Shown: in pieces, positions 21,412 through 33,874 of the stretch
How the letters are laid out: each line of letters starts with the position of its first letter
Position numbering within the stretch: position 1 is the stretch's first letter
Source of the DNA: Anthoceros angustus
Taxonomy: Eukaryota; Streptophyta; Anthocerotopsida; Anthocerotales; Anthocerotaceae
DNA: 64,000 bases
Assembly: GCA_010909165.1 (NCBI GenBank)
Contig: VJWM01000025.1
Coordinates: forward strand, 2,666,001-2,730,000
Direction of reading: 5' to 3'
Position numbers and translations under genes: made by a program
Notes under the pieces: model-generated
The model's database searches: none
What the model was told of the DNA's origin: nothing
Seen by the model: the letters and a program-made list of their open reading frames with translations, nothing else

Positions 21412-22940
21412 TCATCCAATTCGGGCGCAGCGGGCCGGGCGGCCAATGGGGGCAGGATCGGGATCGGGGCCGTCACCTGGCACAGCAGCGCGCGCACACA
21501 TGGGCCGGGCGCCGAGCGCCGGGCAAGGCCGGGACGGGACGGGACTGGATTCCGCTGCCTCGATTCGACTCCGGACTCTGGCTGGCCGCTGGGCTGGATT
21601 GCTGATTGCTGATTGCTGGCTTGGATCGATGGATCGATGGATCGACAGGCGCCGCGGCCCGGCACTCCGGCTGTGAGGGGAAGTTGCAACTTGTGCTCGA
21701 CAGTTGGTGCTGGCTGGTCGGGACCATATATCTCACTCCTCCTGGCACCACGGGGGTACGTGGCGCAAAACCCACCCCCGGGCCCGCTCGCGCCGACGCG
21801 TGTCCCCGGGCCCGCCTGCTGACGACCCCAAATATCGCGCACGGTGTGCTCGGCCTCACCAAACCCCATACCCATACGTGGCCCAGCGATCGCGCGCGGA
21901 GTTTCACGACCCGCCACCTGCCCCCTGCCCACGAGCTGCCCGAATCAAAAACGCGCCCTCACTGCGGCCGCGGCCGCGGGTCCGGACCCGGGCGTGCAAC
22001 CTCATGGAATCAGGACGCGCGGCCCGCCCCGGTTCGCTGCAAACCAGCACGTGCCTCCGGCTCCGGCAAGCACAACGAGAAGATGGGGCCCGGCCTGGCG
22101 GCTTTCGCTTGGCTTCGCAGAATCGGACTCCCGGCTTCACAGACAGACACATGGACTCGCCCTTCCATTTCCGAGCGCGACCCTTCTTCCGTCTCCTGCA
22201 GCTCTGCTGCCGAGCCACAACCACACCCCGAAACGGTCCCACACACTTGCAACGACTCCTCCCAGCTCTCTGCAGGGCAGCCAGGAAAATGGATTCAATT
22301 CCTGCCTAGCAACGGCAGACGGAAGCGACCAAGGAGGAGGCGTTGGGATATTTTCCTCTTTCTGGCAGTTGTTTCGTCTCTCTGCACAAGCTACTGGACC
22401 ATTCAATGGAATTCAATGCAAAGCTTGACTTGACTGGAGCATTGGTTGTGTGTACATGTGGAAGTACTACTGGGCCTGCTTGTGTAGGAGAAACCCCCTG
22501 CATGATGAGCTCCGAGTACGGGTGGGGCACCAGCAGAGGGACAGGAGGGCGAGGGAGTGTCGCTTGCTCCATGGACGGGAGCAGCCTCCCTCCGACTCCC
22601 TCCTTCCAGCTTCCCCTCCACTCACTTGTGGGGGGTTTTTGTCCTGCTCTACTCCGGAAGGTGCTGCAGGCAGGACAAGGAGCAAGGAGGTGGCATTCAA
22701 TGGAAGTGTTGGCAAGGAATGTGACACAAAGCAGAATTCTGAAATGGGGAGGTGGATACCGGATCGGAGCGGCTGCTGCAGGACCCCTGTTCGACGGCGG
22801 GCTTCGACTCCGACCTGGACAAAGGAAGGCTCCTCGGAAAATAAGTTACTTGCTCCGGAGGGCTTCCCGGCTTCCTCTTCACTGCACATGGCTGCCTGGT
22901 GCTAAGAGATGCTGGGTAGGTGGGTGATAAAGTGATGTGG
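21412..22940. other. GC-rich spacer between the AP2/ERF start and the GT61 3' end
   Basis: Long frames occur on both strands, but they overlap each other, lack motifs and follow from the high GC content. I regard them as chance. GATCGATG direct repeats lie at 21624-21645. The first several hundred bases are probably the promoter and leader of the AP2/ERF gene. Confidence 0.5.
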
Positions 22941-22968
22941 GCGCGCGCGCGTGTGTGTGTGTGTGCGT
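22941..22968. repeat. (GC)n(GT)n microsatellite
   Basis: Alternating purine-pyrimidine tract, GCGCGCGCGC followed by (GT)7 and GCG. It lies immediately downstream of the GT61 stop codon, so it falls in that gene's 3' untranslated region. Such tracts can adopt Z-DNA. Confidence 0.9.
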
Positions 22969-22970
22969 CT

Positions 22971-24493
22971 TCAGGTGGGGCTGGCGGTTGCCGCCTTGTA
23001 CTCTGGACTGTTGACATAAGTTAAAGCCTCCTCCAGCACCTGCTTCATCCTGTGCACAGATGGCCGCACGTCTTGGTGTTTCAGGTATATTTCCTTCACA
23101 GTGGCCCACCCCAGGTCTGCTATGCTCTGGGGATCCCTCAGCACCGGGTCATCCTGGTCGTACTTGTCGCTCAAGGAGCTCTCCGAGGGCTCGATCTTGT
23201 AGGGCAGGTAGTGGAGGCCCAGCTTGGTGGCAGGCTCGCCGTAGTAGGTCCATGCAGCCCAGTCTGTGCCCAGGGGAATGATTTGGATGAACACAGCCCC
23301 CGGCCTCATGAACAGGAAGTGCGTCATGGCAGCACCATGCACTCCCAGCATCACGTCGCAGGAGTCCAGCACCTTGTACATGTCACGCAGCTCCATCGTC
23401 GCATCTGGTATGAGGAGCCTGACAGCAAACCCTACTTGCTGTGCACCAGCTTCGATCTGCTCCAGGTTCATGATGATCCGGCTGTCGTTCCTGGCCAAAA
23501 TCACTAGCGTCGGTCTGCCTGGATGCATCTTCTTCATTTCATTCACTGCCGTGCTACTCTCCTCCGCCCCACCGCTGTACGCTCGGTCCAGAACAGCTCG
23601 AAATCCTCTGATGCTCTCCCCGCCAGGCATGAGCTCCGGCACCACAGCCAGCTCCTCGTGGAAGTGCACCCCGACCGTCACCTCAGGGAAGCAGTGCACT
23701 CTCCCGTCCCCTTCCAGATCGATCACCTCATGGTTGGTGAGCTGCCTCACCACATCCCGGTACTTGGTGAACCACCAGTCATGGTACTCCACGATGATGA
23801 ACACAACCTCCCCCTTCAGATGCTGCGAGGTCACGTACACAGGAATCAGTCCGTCGTTGAACTCGTGGTACACATTCCCAGTGTATCCCCCGGTAGTGAA
23901 CACCACGGCCGGAACTGTGTGATTCACATCGCACTCTGGAGCATGCTTCATCTCTTCTCCAGATCCCCTCACGCTCCTCAGCACCACCTCGTGCACAGAA
24001 TCCATGGTGCTCTGCTCCCACTTCCTCGTGTACGGCCTTATCCTCTCCTCCCCCAAGGAAGTGTTCTCCAGAGCTGTGTACAGCACGAACCTGCTCAGGC
24101 TTCCCACCATGCGCACATCCCCCTTCATCGTGCACACATCCGTCCTGTAGTGCGACCGATCGCAGGAGAAGACTTCACCTCTGTGCATTCCCGGCAGAAC
24201 CGGCACCCTCAGCCTCGCCTTCCCTGCGACAAGACGCGAATTAGGGTTGCTGCATCAAGAACGTCAGATTCCTTCCAACTGCAACTGCAAGCGAGCTCTG
24301 CGCCTGCGACAAGGGAAGCAGGCAAGCCCTGCTATGCTACGCTTCATCCACCTGGGAGTAAGCCGGGAAGCGAAGCCCGCATATTGAGCAGAGCAGTGAG
24401 GAGGACCACCATGATCAACACCAGCGCACCCACCAGCCGGAGTTGCATCCCCTTCCTGGGCTGCTGCGCGAGACGGGATCGGAATCCCGGCAT
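22971..24493 (-). CDS. Golgi-type GT61 glycosyltransferase (DUF563)
   Basis: Two exons: 24352-24493 and 22971-24223, joined across a GT-AG intron with the frame kept (Pro-Gly-Lys-Ala-Arg), giving 464 residues. Residues 18-36 (LRLVGALVLIMVVLLTALL) are one membrane segment after a short basic N-terminus, the type II layout of Golgi glycosyltransferases. The lumenal part begins near CDRSHYRTDVCTMKGDVR, the usual start of the GT61 domain. It includes YHEFNDGLIPVYVT and, near the C-terminus, LGVHGAAMTHFLFMRPGAV, the two best GT61 signatures. Plant GT61 enzymes transfer xylose or arabinose to N-glycans, xylans or wall glycoproteins; the acceptor here cannot be told. The ATG at 24493 puts the membrane anchor close to the N-terminus. 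The same frame stays open upstream to 24808, so a longer form is possible. Confidence 0.9.
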
Positions 24494-24917
24494 GTTGGAA
24501 GCGACTCTGAAAGCGAACGCGGGGCTGTCCCGCCCTTTCCTCATTGCGAGCTCACCAGCCAGTCCAAGTCCGGGGAGCCGGTCCAAGGGACATCGCCGTT
24601 CGCATCCGATCTCACCGATTGCCTGCACCCATCGGATGCGATGCGAAGGATCCCCGAAGGATCCGACGACACGCAACCGAGCTGTCAGCCTTCGGCACAT
24701 CCGGCTTTCAGGAAAGTAAAGTTCTAGTAACTGCCTTCTCACCTGCTCCTCCGCAGACGCACGCGAGCTGCTATTTGCGTGTTTTGCTTTGGGAAGCATG
24801 CCCTTCACACGTTTTCATTCGTCTGGCTGGATTTGTACGTTTCTCTGCTGTGCAAAGTTTGCCATACTCTCGACACCATGGATGGGAGGCATCCCAGGAA
24901 GACGGACACAAGTGTTT

Positions 24918-27565
24918 CTACATGGGGACATTTCCTCGAGGGTGTCCTAACACTAGCCTGAGCACTTGACTCCACATCTGTGTTCTTGCTTTCAGAGCCT
25001 TGGGATTGGAGAGAAGATTTCCCTTGAAGTCTGCATCCTGCAACAGAGAGGCAGCAGCAGCAGAAGCGAGTGGTTGGTACCTGGTAGGTTGGTTTGATGG
25101 AAGAGCAGAGATTGATGGGCAGCTGCTTCCTTGAAAAGCATGGTGGAGGGGTTTGGTTTAGAGTGGCAGTGGTACCTCTGTGAGAAGTTCATCCAGGGCT
25201 GCAACCAGAGCATCCTTCCTGTTCAGGATCCACCTGGTGTCTTCGTAGCCGAGGAAGCCCAGCTGCCAGGGCCACCAGTGACATCAGACAGGGATGGTTC
25301 TGGAGAGGATAAGAGGACGTGAGCTGCAGACAGAGGACTTACCATCACGGTGTCCCACAGGCAGACGTTTGGATCCGGGTCATACCTTTGCCCACCCCTG
25401 CAGGCCGGGTGGAAGAGGGTTAGTGACGAACCAACCAGACCAGGGGTCTGTTGATTGCTGGATCACTTAAAGCATGAGCTGTTTATGCTACTTTCCTACC
25501 TTCAAGTATCACACTGAAGAGCAGGCAGTGTGCGGCTGGGAGAGGATGGAGGGATTGTGAGGTCTGTGCATCAAATGTGCCAACAAAACTCAGTGCTAGG
25601 ACTTTCTGCCAAGTACCGCGGTAATCGGAAGACTTGGTCACCAAAGACGCCCACAGAAACTGAGATGCACCGCACAAAGTCAGCTTTCATCTTCTGGGCC
25701 TCACTTTCAGTTAGAGCATGATTCCTGCGGCAACAGAGAATTGTTGAAAATCATATTAGCACGCCAGCGTTGGTCTTCTCAAAGTATGTGAGCTGGATGT
25801 GCTTCGGAAAGCACGTGACATACCTTCTCATTTCATTATTGAGCCAGTTCTTGACAGGTAGGAAGAAGTTCTCAGTGCCACCCCTCCGTAAGGCCAGAAA
25901 CCTCAACACAAATTCTCTGTCCCGCATTCTGCACCAGAGAGTCAATGTGACAAAGGCTGCTGCAGCTGCGATTCACACCATGCTCTAGGACTCACAGGTA
26001 GACCTTTTATGGGGTACTTCTTGACGAAACGCTTTCAGCATGGCCGGAATCAGAACTAGTTCTTCCAAAAGATCATTGTATCTGCACAAACACACAACCA
26101 AAAACTTAAAGAGGAAGCTTCCCACCGGCTCACAGTGCGTTTCCTGTACAGACGAGATGCCCCACCTGCCTTGAAACACACAGTTGCGCAATTCCTGCTC
26201 GTTCAACTGTGCCAGAAAACCGAGAAAAATAAATAAGCCATGCTTGTGACCAAACATTAGTGAGTTCTTCAAATTTTCCACACCAGTCTGACAAACTTCA
26301 GGAAGAGGACATACCTGTGTGGATCCCATGTTGAGCCGCTCGAAGACCTGGTGCACGAAGGATAGAATGTAAGCAGACAGGCAGCAGATGAGTCAAGCCA
26401 GGAACTGGAGAGATGCACACCTCAAAGACGACATCATCGTCAGAATGACGTGAGATTGTGTGCACATTGAGAGCAAAGTCTTGCATTGCCTGGAACTCCG
26501 GCACACGAACATTAGCGAGGCAGAGCAGTCCAGCTGCCACCAAAATCGCAACAAACAAAACGGGTATCTTCACACCTCTCGTAAGGGTTCATCAAGGCTT
26601 GAGTATCTCTTTCCATTGAGCTGCACATACAGTGAGAAACAAGTCAAACACACTCCAGTCTGGGAAACAGTATATAGTTTATGCCATGCCCAACTTAGCA
26701 ACAAGGACGAACTTAGTACCTGGTCAAGAACCTCCAGTCCAACCAGGGCAAAATCAGAACCGTCTGGAAACTTTTCTGTTTCCATGAAAGACCTGCAAAG
26801 CAGACTTGCTTTATTGTGCCTTCCAGCAAGTCCAGTCCAGAAAAGGGAACAGACGCCAGCCAGCAGCTCACCAGATGCTGGTCAGACGTTGCTTTCCGTC
26901 CACTACCTCCAGTTGACCCCTAAGACAAGCCACATCAAGCCGTTGAAGGGCAAAACCAATCCAACCAATCGGATTTTCATCACAGGTATATATTCATATG
27001 CATCGCTGCTGCAAGTGTCATACTGGTTTCTTTCGTGAAAGAACATGGTCGGCAGAGGTATGTTGAGCAGGACGGATTCAATGAGCTTGCTTGCTGTCCT
27101 CTTGTCCCAGACATAGTCTCGCTGCACGCAGCATCACAGACAGTTTAAGGGCAGCTTCGTGCCACCCAACATCACACCGAGGGCTGCCACGGAGGTGAAT
27201 CATCAAGTCACCTGATACGACGGTCTCAAGTCCAATCTACCACGACGGATTTTATCCAGAACAGAACTGACGGTGTAATCTGGCCCAAAAACCCAACATT
27301 TCCATCAGACAGGGATGTGCCAGGACCCATCCCCTCAACAGGAACCGCATTCGTGAAGTGCAATACCCGCTTTGGTAATCTGAAGAACCCTCTCGCCCGA
27401 GACCATTCGGCGCTCCACCATCTTGGGCGCAGGAGCCTCGGATTGGTACCCATCTTCATCCTCAGCCTCGGAATCCTCCTCCTCAGCGGACACAGGAGCC
27501 ACTTTCTTCCTCCTCCCCCTCCGTGGCGGGGGCACTGCATCCACCTCCTCAGTCCCTTCACCCAT
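24918..27565 (-). CDS. DUF262 (GmrSD-like N-terminal domain) protein, spliced
   Basis: A multi-exon gene read from a basic/acidic leader (MGEGTEEVDAVPPPRRGRRKK, then an acidic stretch) into DUF262 motifs. In order: KIRRGRLDLRPSYQ (27235-27275), RDYVWDKRTASKLIESVLLN (27055-27123), VVDGKQRLTSIW (26880-26915), METEKFPDGSDF (26745-26785), LNGKRYSSLDEPLRE (26573-26638), SRHSDDDVVFEV (26413-26455), VFERLNMGSTQ (26313-26353), LNEQELRNCVFQG (26175-26215), RYNDLLEELVLIPAM (26010-26080), MRDREFVLRFLAL (25880-25930), TRWILNRKDALVAALDELLTE (25175-25240) and a last exon at 24918-25042 ending GNVPM. DUF262 proteins carry a ParB-like NTPase fold; in bacteria it belongs to type IV restriction enzymes, and the plant role is unknown. 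Exon edges in the middle are approximate. Start codons at 27565 and 27658 are both in frame. The gene diverges from BMS1 across about 570 bp. Confidence 0.8.
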
Positions 27566-28135
27566 GGACGAGGAAACAGCGGAAACAGCGAAAACAGCGG
27601 AAACAGCTACTCTGTTGCCGCCCACTAGCCCGTTCGGACCCCAAGCCCCTCCACACATGCTGCCGTGGTGGCATTGCCGGGACCCAACTGCTACAACAGG
27701 AGAAGGAATCTTCCTCCGTCTCCATCCCCAGTCGGTCCTTGAGCACAAATCTGCCCAGACTTGCGCACGGCTTAAGTCTGGCAGCGGGAATGTTGCAATC
27801 CAAGCTGTCATTGTGGTTCCCAGTGATGTGATCCTGAAGTCACCTACGCGTCGTGACCAGACCCATCGCCCACAAACATCCAGCAGCCCGTCTTTTGTCT
27901 CCAGTCTCGGACAAGCTGCTCTCCCAGACTCACGTCTCGCTGACTACGTTATCTACTATATATGTTAACATTTACATATTTAGTTTATATATAGTCCCGT
28001 GCTCCGCATCGTGAACTGACGGAGGCTTGTTCAATGACAACGGGGTTTATCCCGGGTTTAGGGCCGACTGATGAGAATTTTTGAGCGAGCGGGCATGGAC
28101 GTTGCGGTTCGAGAATTTTGAGACGTCGCTGAGCC
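27566..28135. promoter_or_regulatory. Divergent intergenic region between the DUF262 gene and BMS1
   Basis: About 570 bp separate the two start codons. A strongly AT-rich stretch (CTATATATGTTAACATTTACATATTTAGTTTATATATAG) lies at 27954-27992 and could hold TATA-like elements for either gene. CGGAAACAG is repeated just upstream of the minus-strand start (27580-27605), possibly in the leader. Shared control is inference. Confidence 0.4.
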
Positions 28136-31100
28136 ATGGCAGTGGCCGGGGCAGGGCCGGGAGGCCACTCCCAAAAGCACAAGCAGCATAGGGTGCCTAA
28201 GGCGGGGCCTGGTGCTGAGAAGAAGGCTGTTGTTGATAAGAAGAAGCGAGGACTGTCTACAGCCAAGTCCAATCCCAAGGTGTGTGCAAAATGGGTGTTT
28301 TGGATGGCTTGCACAATACGGGGATTCGCTTGCGTTGGTCATGTACGCTCGGTGCTTGCTGGTGAATTCTTGTGATTGCTTGCTGATTGGGAATCTCCGT
28401 GTGACTCCCGGTGGCAGGCTTTTACATTCAATGCTGCCAAGAAAGCGAAGCGCCTTCAGGCTCGAAGTGCTGAGAAGGATCAGCGCAGGCTGCATGTGCC
28501 GATTGTCGACAGAACTTCTGGGGACCCCGCTCCCTTCATCATTGTGGTGCAAGGACCTCCACAGGTGAAGTGAGCTAACGTTTAGGGCAAGTTTTGAATT
28601 GGTGATTTGATTGATGGCTGAAAATGTTGAGGTTGATTCCACCGTGTTTCATGCATGACATGGAAATTCAGGTGGGGAAGACGTTGTTGATTCAGTCTCT
28701 TATCAAGCATTATACCAAGCACAACCTCTCTGATGTCCGAGGACCCATAACTGTGATATCAGGTTGGTGCAGTCCTGTCCTCTGTTGGCCCTGGGTGTAT
28801 ATTCTGCATCCTAGCTTGCTGTCGAGCTGCCTTGCTAGCACAGACTGCTCTGCTCATTTGCACATGATTGCTCCTGCCAGGAAAACATAGGCGCCTCCAG
28901 TTCATGGAATGTGCAAATGATGTCAATGCGATGGTTGACTGTGCAAAGGTTGCGGATCTTGTACTGCTTTTGGTGGATGGGAGCTACGGCTTTGAAATGG
29001 TAGGTGCTGCACAATGACTTCTGCAGCTTCTGGGCGAGGCTCAAGAGGATTGCATGTCCAGGAACAAGAGGCTTAGAGTAACCATCTTTGGAGCCTGTAC
29101 CGGTGACTTAGCCTGTGTTTGCTGCAGTACTCAATGTTCTTTTCTGCTTGTTTTGTGGACAGGAAACGTTCGAGTTCTTGAACATCCTTCAAGTTCATGG
29201 ATTCCCAAAAGTGATGGGAGTACTCACTCATTTAGACCAATTTAAGGATGCCAAGAAGTTGCGCAAGACGAAGAAGCAACTGAAGAACCGCTTCTGGACA
29301 GAAATATATGATGGTGCCAAACTCTTTTATCTGTCTGGCCTCATTTATGGGAGGTAGGAGCTGTTGGAATCATAGTTTCTGTCCTTCTACATAATATGTG
29401 CTGTTACTGAGCATACATTCTGATAGATTCCTGTCGTTGCGACAAATCTTCAGGTATCCAAAACGAGAGGTACTCAACTTAGCACGGTTTATCTCAGTTG
29501 CTAAATTCAGGCCTCTGACATGGCGTGTAAGCCACCCCTACATTCTGGCTGACCGGTTGGAGGACGTGACCCCTCCTGATAGGATCCATGCAGATCCATT
29601 GTGTGATCGCAGTGTCACTCTGTATGGATATTTAAGAGGAAGCAATCTCAAGCTAGGGATGAAAGTGAGTTCCTGTTCCATGGCGGGTGTTATGGTGATC
29701 ATTCATGCTCTCTTATTGACAGTGAAGATTCAGTTTTATTGGAGGTTTAATATAATGCTGTGTATGCAGGTTCACATTGCAGGAGTAGGAGACTGCAAAC
29801 CTGCTAGTATTGCTGCTCTCCCTGATCCATGCCCTCTTCCATCCGCAGCCAAAAAGCGTGGGTTGCGGGAGAAAGAGAAGCTGTTGTATGCTCCTATGTC
29901 TGATGTTGGAGAAATGCTGTATGATAAGGATGCGGTCTACATCAACATCCATGATCATCTAGTGCAGTTCTCAAAGCCTTCTGGTGAAGATGGCGTTGCA
30001 GAATCGGCTCCAGGTGGTTTGACATTCGTTTTTTCGCCCTCTCTCATTTCTTGCTAGTGCACACTAGCATTTAATACAAGTACGCATATTCTTGCAGGAA
30101 AAGGTAATACAGATGTTGGAGAAACCATGGTGAAAAATCTTCAAGCAACAAGATACTCGATTAATGAGAAGCTTGAGCAAAGCTTCATTCAGCTGTTTAG
30201 AGACAGGGCCCCCATAAACTCAATGGACGAGGGATCAGAAAGAGGTGAGCACATTGAGGAGGAAAATAAGCCAGAGGAGGATGGCAATGAGGGTATTGAT
30301 GACAGAGATAATAAGCCAGAGGAGGATGGCGATGAGGATACTGATGACGAAGAGAAGCCAGAGGAAGATGGCGATGAGGATACTGATGACGAAGATGAGC
30401 CAGAGGAGGATGGCGAGGAAGCAGCTGATGATTTGCAGGAAGATGCCTCGGAGCCAAAAGCAACTATCAAACTGGAAGCTGGTAGATACCAATCGAATGG
30501 CAAGAGAGCACAAGCCCAGGCTGACTTTGAACAGAGTGGGCATGATTCAGAATCAGGAGATTCCAGTGATGACGATGGAAGTGCTTCAGACGATAGTGAT
30601 GTGGGAAGGTTATTCAAACGTAGAGCTGCTGCCAATGGCACTGGTGGGAATGGACTCCACTTGAAGGCCAATCATCATGTGAAAACTCCACATGTGAGTG
30701 GGGAGGGTGTTACGGAAGTGAGAGAAGTTATTGATGGGAGGTTGAGGAGAAGAGCTGTGTTTCACGAGGACCATCTTGGAGGACAGGAAGGTGGGAATGC
30801 AGACCCTATGGACACGAGTGATGACGACGAAGAATATGGCTCAAGTGACGATGATCAGGTGCAGAGATGGGTACTTTGGGGTCTCCAGCTTGCATGTGCA
30901 AGCACTCCTTTGGCGCCCTTGACTGCAGTTGTGTTATGTGTAACAGGTTGCTGTCGTTTGATGCTTCAGGGTGACCATGACATTGATGGTGATGGGCAAA
31001 GCTCAGAAGGACACAAGGATGACACCAACTTGCAAAATGTAAAGGGACCAACCAGAGAAGATCTGGAGAAAGTAGAGGCAGATACACTTGGCAGCGATGG

Positions 31101-33874
31101 TGGTCTTGCTGCTGGTACCTTTTGTTTGAAGCAAAATTGTGGTCTTATACAGTTTTCACCTGAGGTGATTGACTCGTTGGTTGAATATGACTTGTAGACA
31201 AGGAATTGGGAGATGCAGCAAGATGGAAGAGGAATTTGTGGGCCCGCGCAGAAGCAGCATCTAAGAACAAAGTGAACCTCATGAAGCTCGTATATGGGCA
31301 AGAAGGGGCCATCCCCATCGCAGCTGAAAGCAAGCAATTTGGGGGGGAATCAGAAGACAGTGAAGAGGAAGAGCTTTTCAAATTGCGAAAGAACTCCCAC
31401 AAGGTGAGTTGAAGAGCTCTGTTCTGCTAATTTTCAGTGAACAGAACTATCTACATGCAATTGTTAATGGGCATGAGATTGTTGCAGAGGGCCCAAACAA
31501 GTGGTGCAGATCTTGACGATCTGGATGCTGAAGACACTTCCAAGTTGCTGGTGGATTTTGTGGATCTATCCTTGGGGTCCAATCCCGAGAAAGTTGAGTC
31601 AATGAGAGAGAGATTTGTCCCAGAAGGCTGGTCCAAGTATGGGAGGCGTAAGAAAGGGAAGGTTGATGGAGAGGAAAGTGATGAGGATGCAGATGAGAAT
31701 GGGGATGGGGATGATGAGGATGAGGTATATGGAGATTTTGAAGATCTGGAGACTGGAGAGCAGCATGTAGGTGGTAATGGCATTTCAGCCCTCGCCAAAT
31801 CACAGACAACTGCAACTGAAGAAGAGGAAAGAAGGCTGAAGAAACTTGCGCTCCGTGCGAAGTTCGATAGCCAATACGATGGCTCGGATGTTATGGACGA
31901 CAATGGTACTGGAGCGAAAGAAGGGAAAGTGCATCATGGAGACAAAGGTGGAAATGACGAGAAGGATTATTTTGACAAGGTGCAGAAACCTGTCACAGCT
32001 TCAGTCGTATTTATGTTCTCCATGAGAACTGTGCATCATCTTGGGCATGTCTCATCTAGTTGGAAGCTGGTATTGTCATTTTAACCAATAGTATGCTGTT
32101 GTTTAGGTCAAGGATGAGCTTGAGCTGAGAAAGCAACGAAACATTGCTGAGCTTGATGAGCTTGATGAGGCTACAAGGTTGGAGATGGAAGGTTATAGAG
32201 GTGGCACTTACCTTCGTCTGGAGCTGCATGGAATGCCCTATGAGATGGTGCATCACTTTAATCCGCGGCACCCTGTGCTCGTTGGTGGGATCCCAAATGC
32301 AGAAGAAGGTGTTGGGTACATGCAGGTATGTGTAGCAGCATAGCAAGGTAGCAATTTGTAGTATATTCCAAGGTTGGTGGCTTGAGACATGGGTCATTTG
32401 TGCAGGTGCGATTCAAAAGACATCGATGGCACAGGAAGGTCTTGAAAAACCGTGATCCAATAGTTGTTTCAGTAGGATGGCGTCGGTATCAGACCCTCCC
32501 GGTTTTCTCCATAGAGGACAAGGGTGGAAGGCATCGGATGCTGAAGTACACTCCTGAACATATGCACTGCCTAGCAACTTTTTGGGGTCCCCTAGCGCCA
32601 CCAAATGCTGGCTTGGTGGCGTTCCAGAATCTTTCAAACAATCAGGTTTGTGGCTAGTTGAACGTAGCTGCACGGTGTTTGCAGGGAGATGTCCCGTTGT
32701 CCTCTAATCTTTTGTGATTCTATGGTTTCCATCTCAGGCTACGTTTCGCATCACTGCAACAGGAGTTGTTTTGGAGCTTGATCAATCAGTCCAGATTATG
32801 AAGAAGCTAAAACTGGTGGGCACACCTTTTAAGATATACAAGAAGACAGCATTCATCAAGGATATGTTCACCAGCACCTTAGAGGTGTCTCGTTTTGAAG
32901 GAGCTGCTGTCAGGACTGTGAGTGGCATCAGAGGCCAGTTAAAGAAGGTCGGGAGTCCCATCTTTGATCTCTTCCTGTTTCATGCAATCACGTCTGCTCC
33001 CTGAATGACTCTCACTTGCTCACATTATCTTGGTATTTGCCTATGGTTCTCAGGCTGTAACTGGCGTTGACAAGAAACCAGTTAGAGAGGGCACAGTGAG
33101 GTGTACGTTTGAGGATAAGATCCTAATGAGTGATATTGTCTTCCTGCGCGCTTGGATAAGAGTGGACGTACCGAAGTTCTTCAATCCTGTATCATCCCTA
33201 CTTCAGTCAGGAGATCAAGTTTGGAAGGGCATGAAGACAGTTGCAGAGTTGCGCAGAGAGCAAGGGCTTGCCATCCCCGTGAACAAGGACTCTCTCTACA
33301 AGGTGCCACTTGCAGGAAACCCTCGTCTTCTTTCGCGCTTCACTATGTGTTGCAGAAGCGTTCTGTGGTAAAGATTTGTTTCTAAGATTGTTTTGTCGGT
33401 AACTGCAGCCTATTGAGAGACAACCTCGGCACTTCAACACTCTGAAGATCCCGAAGACACTGCAAGCCGCCCTACCATTTGCATCCAAGCCTAAAAACTT
33501 GCAGAAACGTTCCAAGCCCACCCTTGAGACCAAGCGGGCAGTGGTTATGGAGCCAAAGGAGCGGAAAACGCATACTCTAGTACAGCAGCTTAGAGCCATA
33601 AATAATGATAAGGTACTCCTGAGATCTCTTTCCTCCGTCTCTAGGACATCTATTCGCCTTTCTGCTTACCGTCAGACAACGACTTGTTTTGCAGGCGAAG
33701 AAACGAAAGCTTCAGCAAGGACAGAAAAGGAAAGCATATGAGTTGAAGCAGGCGCAACAGGAAGCTGTAAGCAAAAAGAGGCGGAGAGAGGAGATTCGAG
33801 AGCGCCATAGAGGAGAAGCTCGCGCTAGTAAGAAAGAAGATGGTGGTAGAGTGCGCAAAAAAGCACGTACTTAA
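28136..33874 (+). CDS. BMS1: Ribosome biogenesis GTPase BMS1
   Basis: About 20 short introns interrupt a protein of roughly 1,150 residues. Exon 1 (28136-28279) and exon 2 (28418-28564) give the basic N-terminus. The third exon completes the P-loop, read across the junction as GPPQ/VGKT at about residues 94-101. [34 protein letters not shown] and [11 protein letters not shown] follow as the G domain. The segment [17 protein letters not shown] is typical of BMS1/TSR1. A long acidic middle includes three [11 protein letters not shown]-type repeats at 30245-30430. The C-terminal domain holds [47 protein letters not shown] and [20 protein letters not shown] basic tail ends at 33874. BMS1 is a GTPase of the nucleolar small-subunit processome that recruits Rcl1 and triggers early 18S pre-rRNA cleavage. 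No frame break was seen. Confidence 0.93.
30245..30430 (+). repeat. Acidic tandem repeat inside BMS1
   Basis: Four imperfect 45-51 bp units each encode a version of [13 protein letters not shown]. They lie in the disordered acidic linker, where length change is probably tolerated. Confidence 0.85.

Noticed and set aside
20067-21612. Very long plus-strand frames (up to 400 codons) rich in Leu, Cys or Ala-Val-Gly
   Set aside because: They are antisense reads of the CAG/CAA repeats in the AP2/ERF gene and have no domain or normal composition.
21606-22905. Plus-strand frames of 150-275 codons upstream of the AP2/ERF gene
   Set aside because: High GC removes stop codons in this region. The frames overlap in all phases, are rich in Arg/Pro/Ser and show no motif.
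23523-24719. 398-codon plus-strand frame
   Set aside because: It is the antisense of the GT61 gene, which carries clear domain signatures on the other strand.
30189-31903. Minus-strand Ser-rich frames (up to 160 codons)
   Set aside because: They are antisense shadows of the acidic GAT/GAG-rich regions of BMS1.
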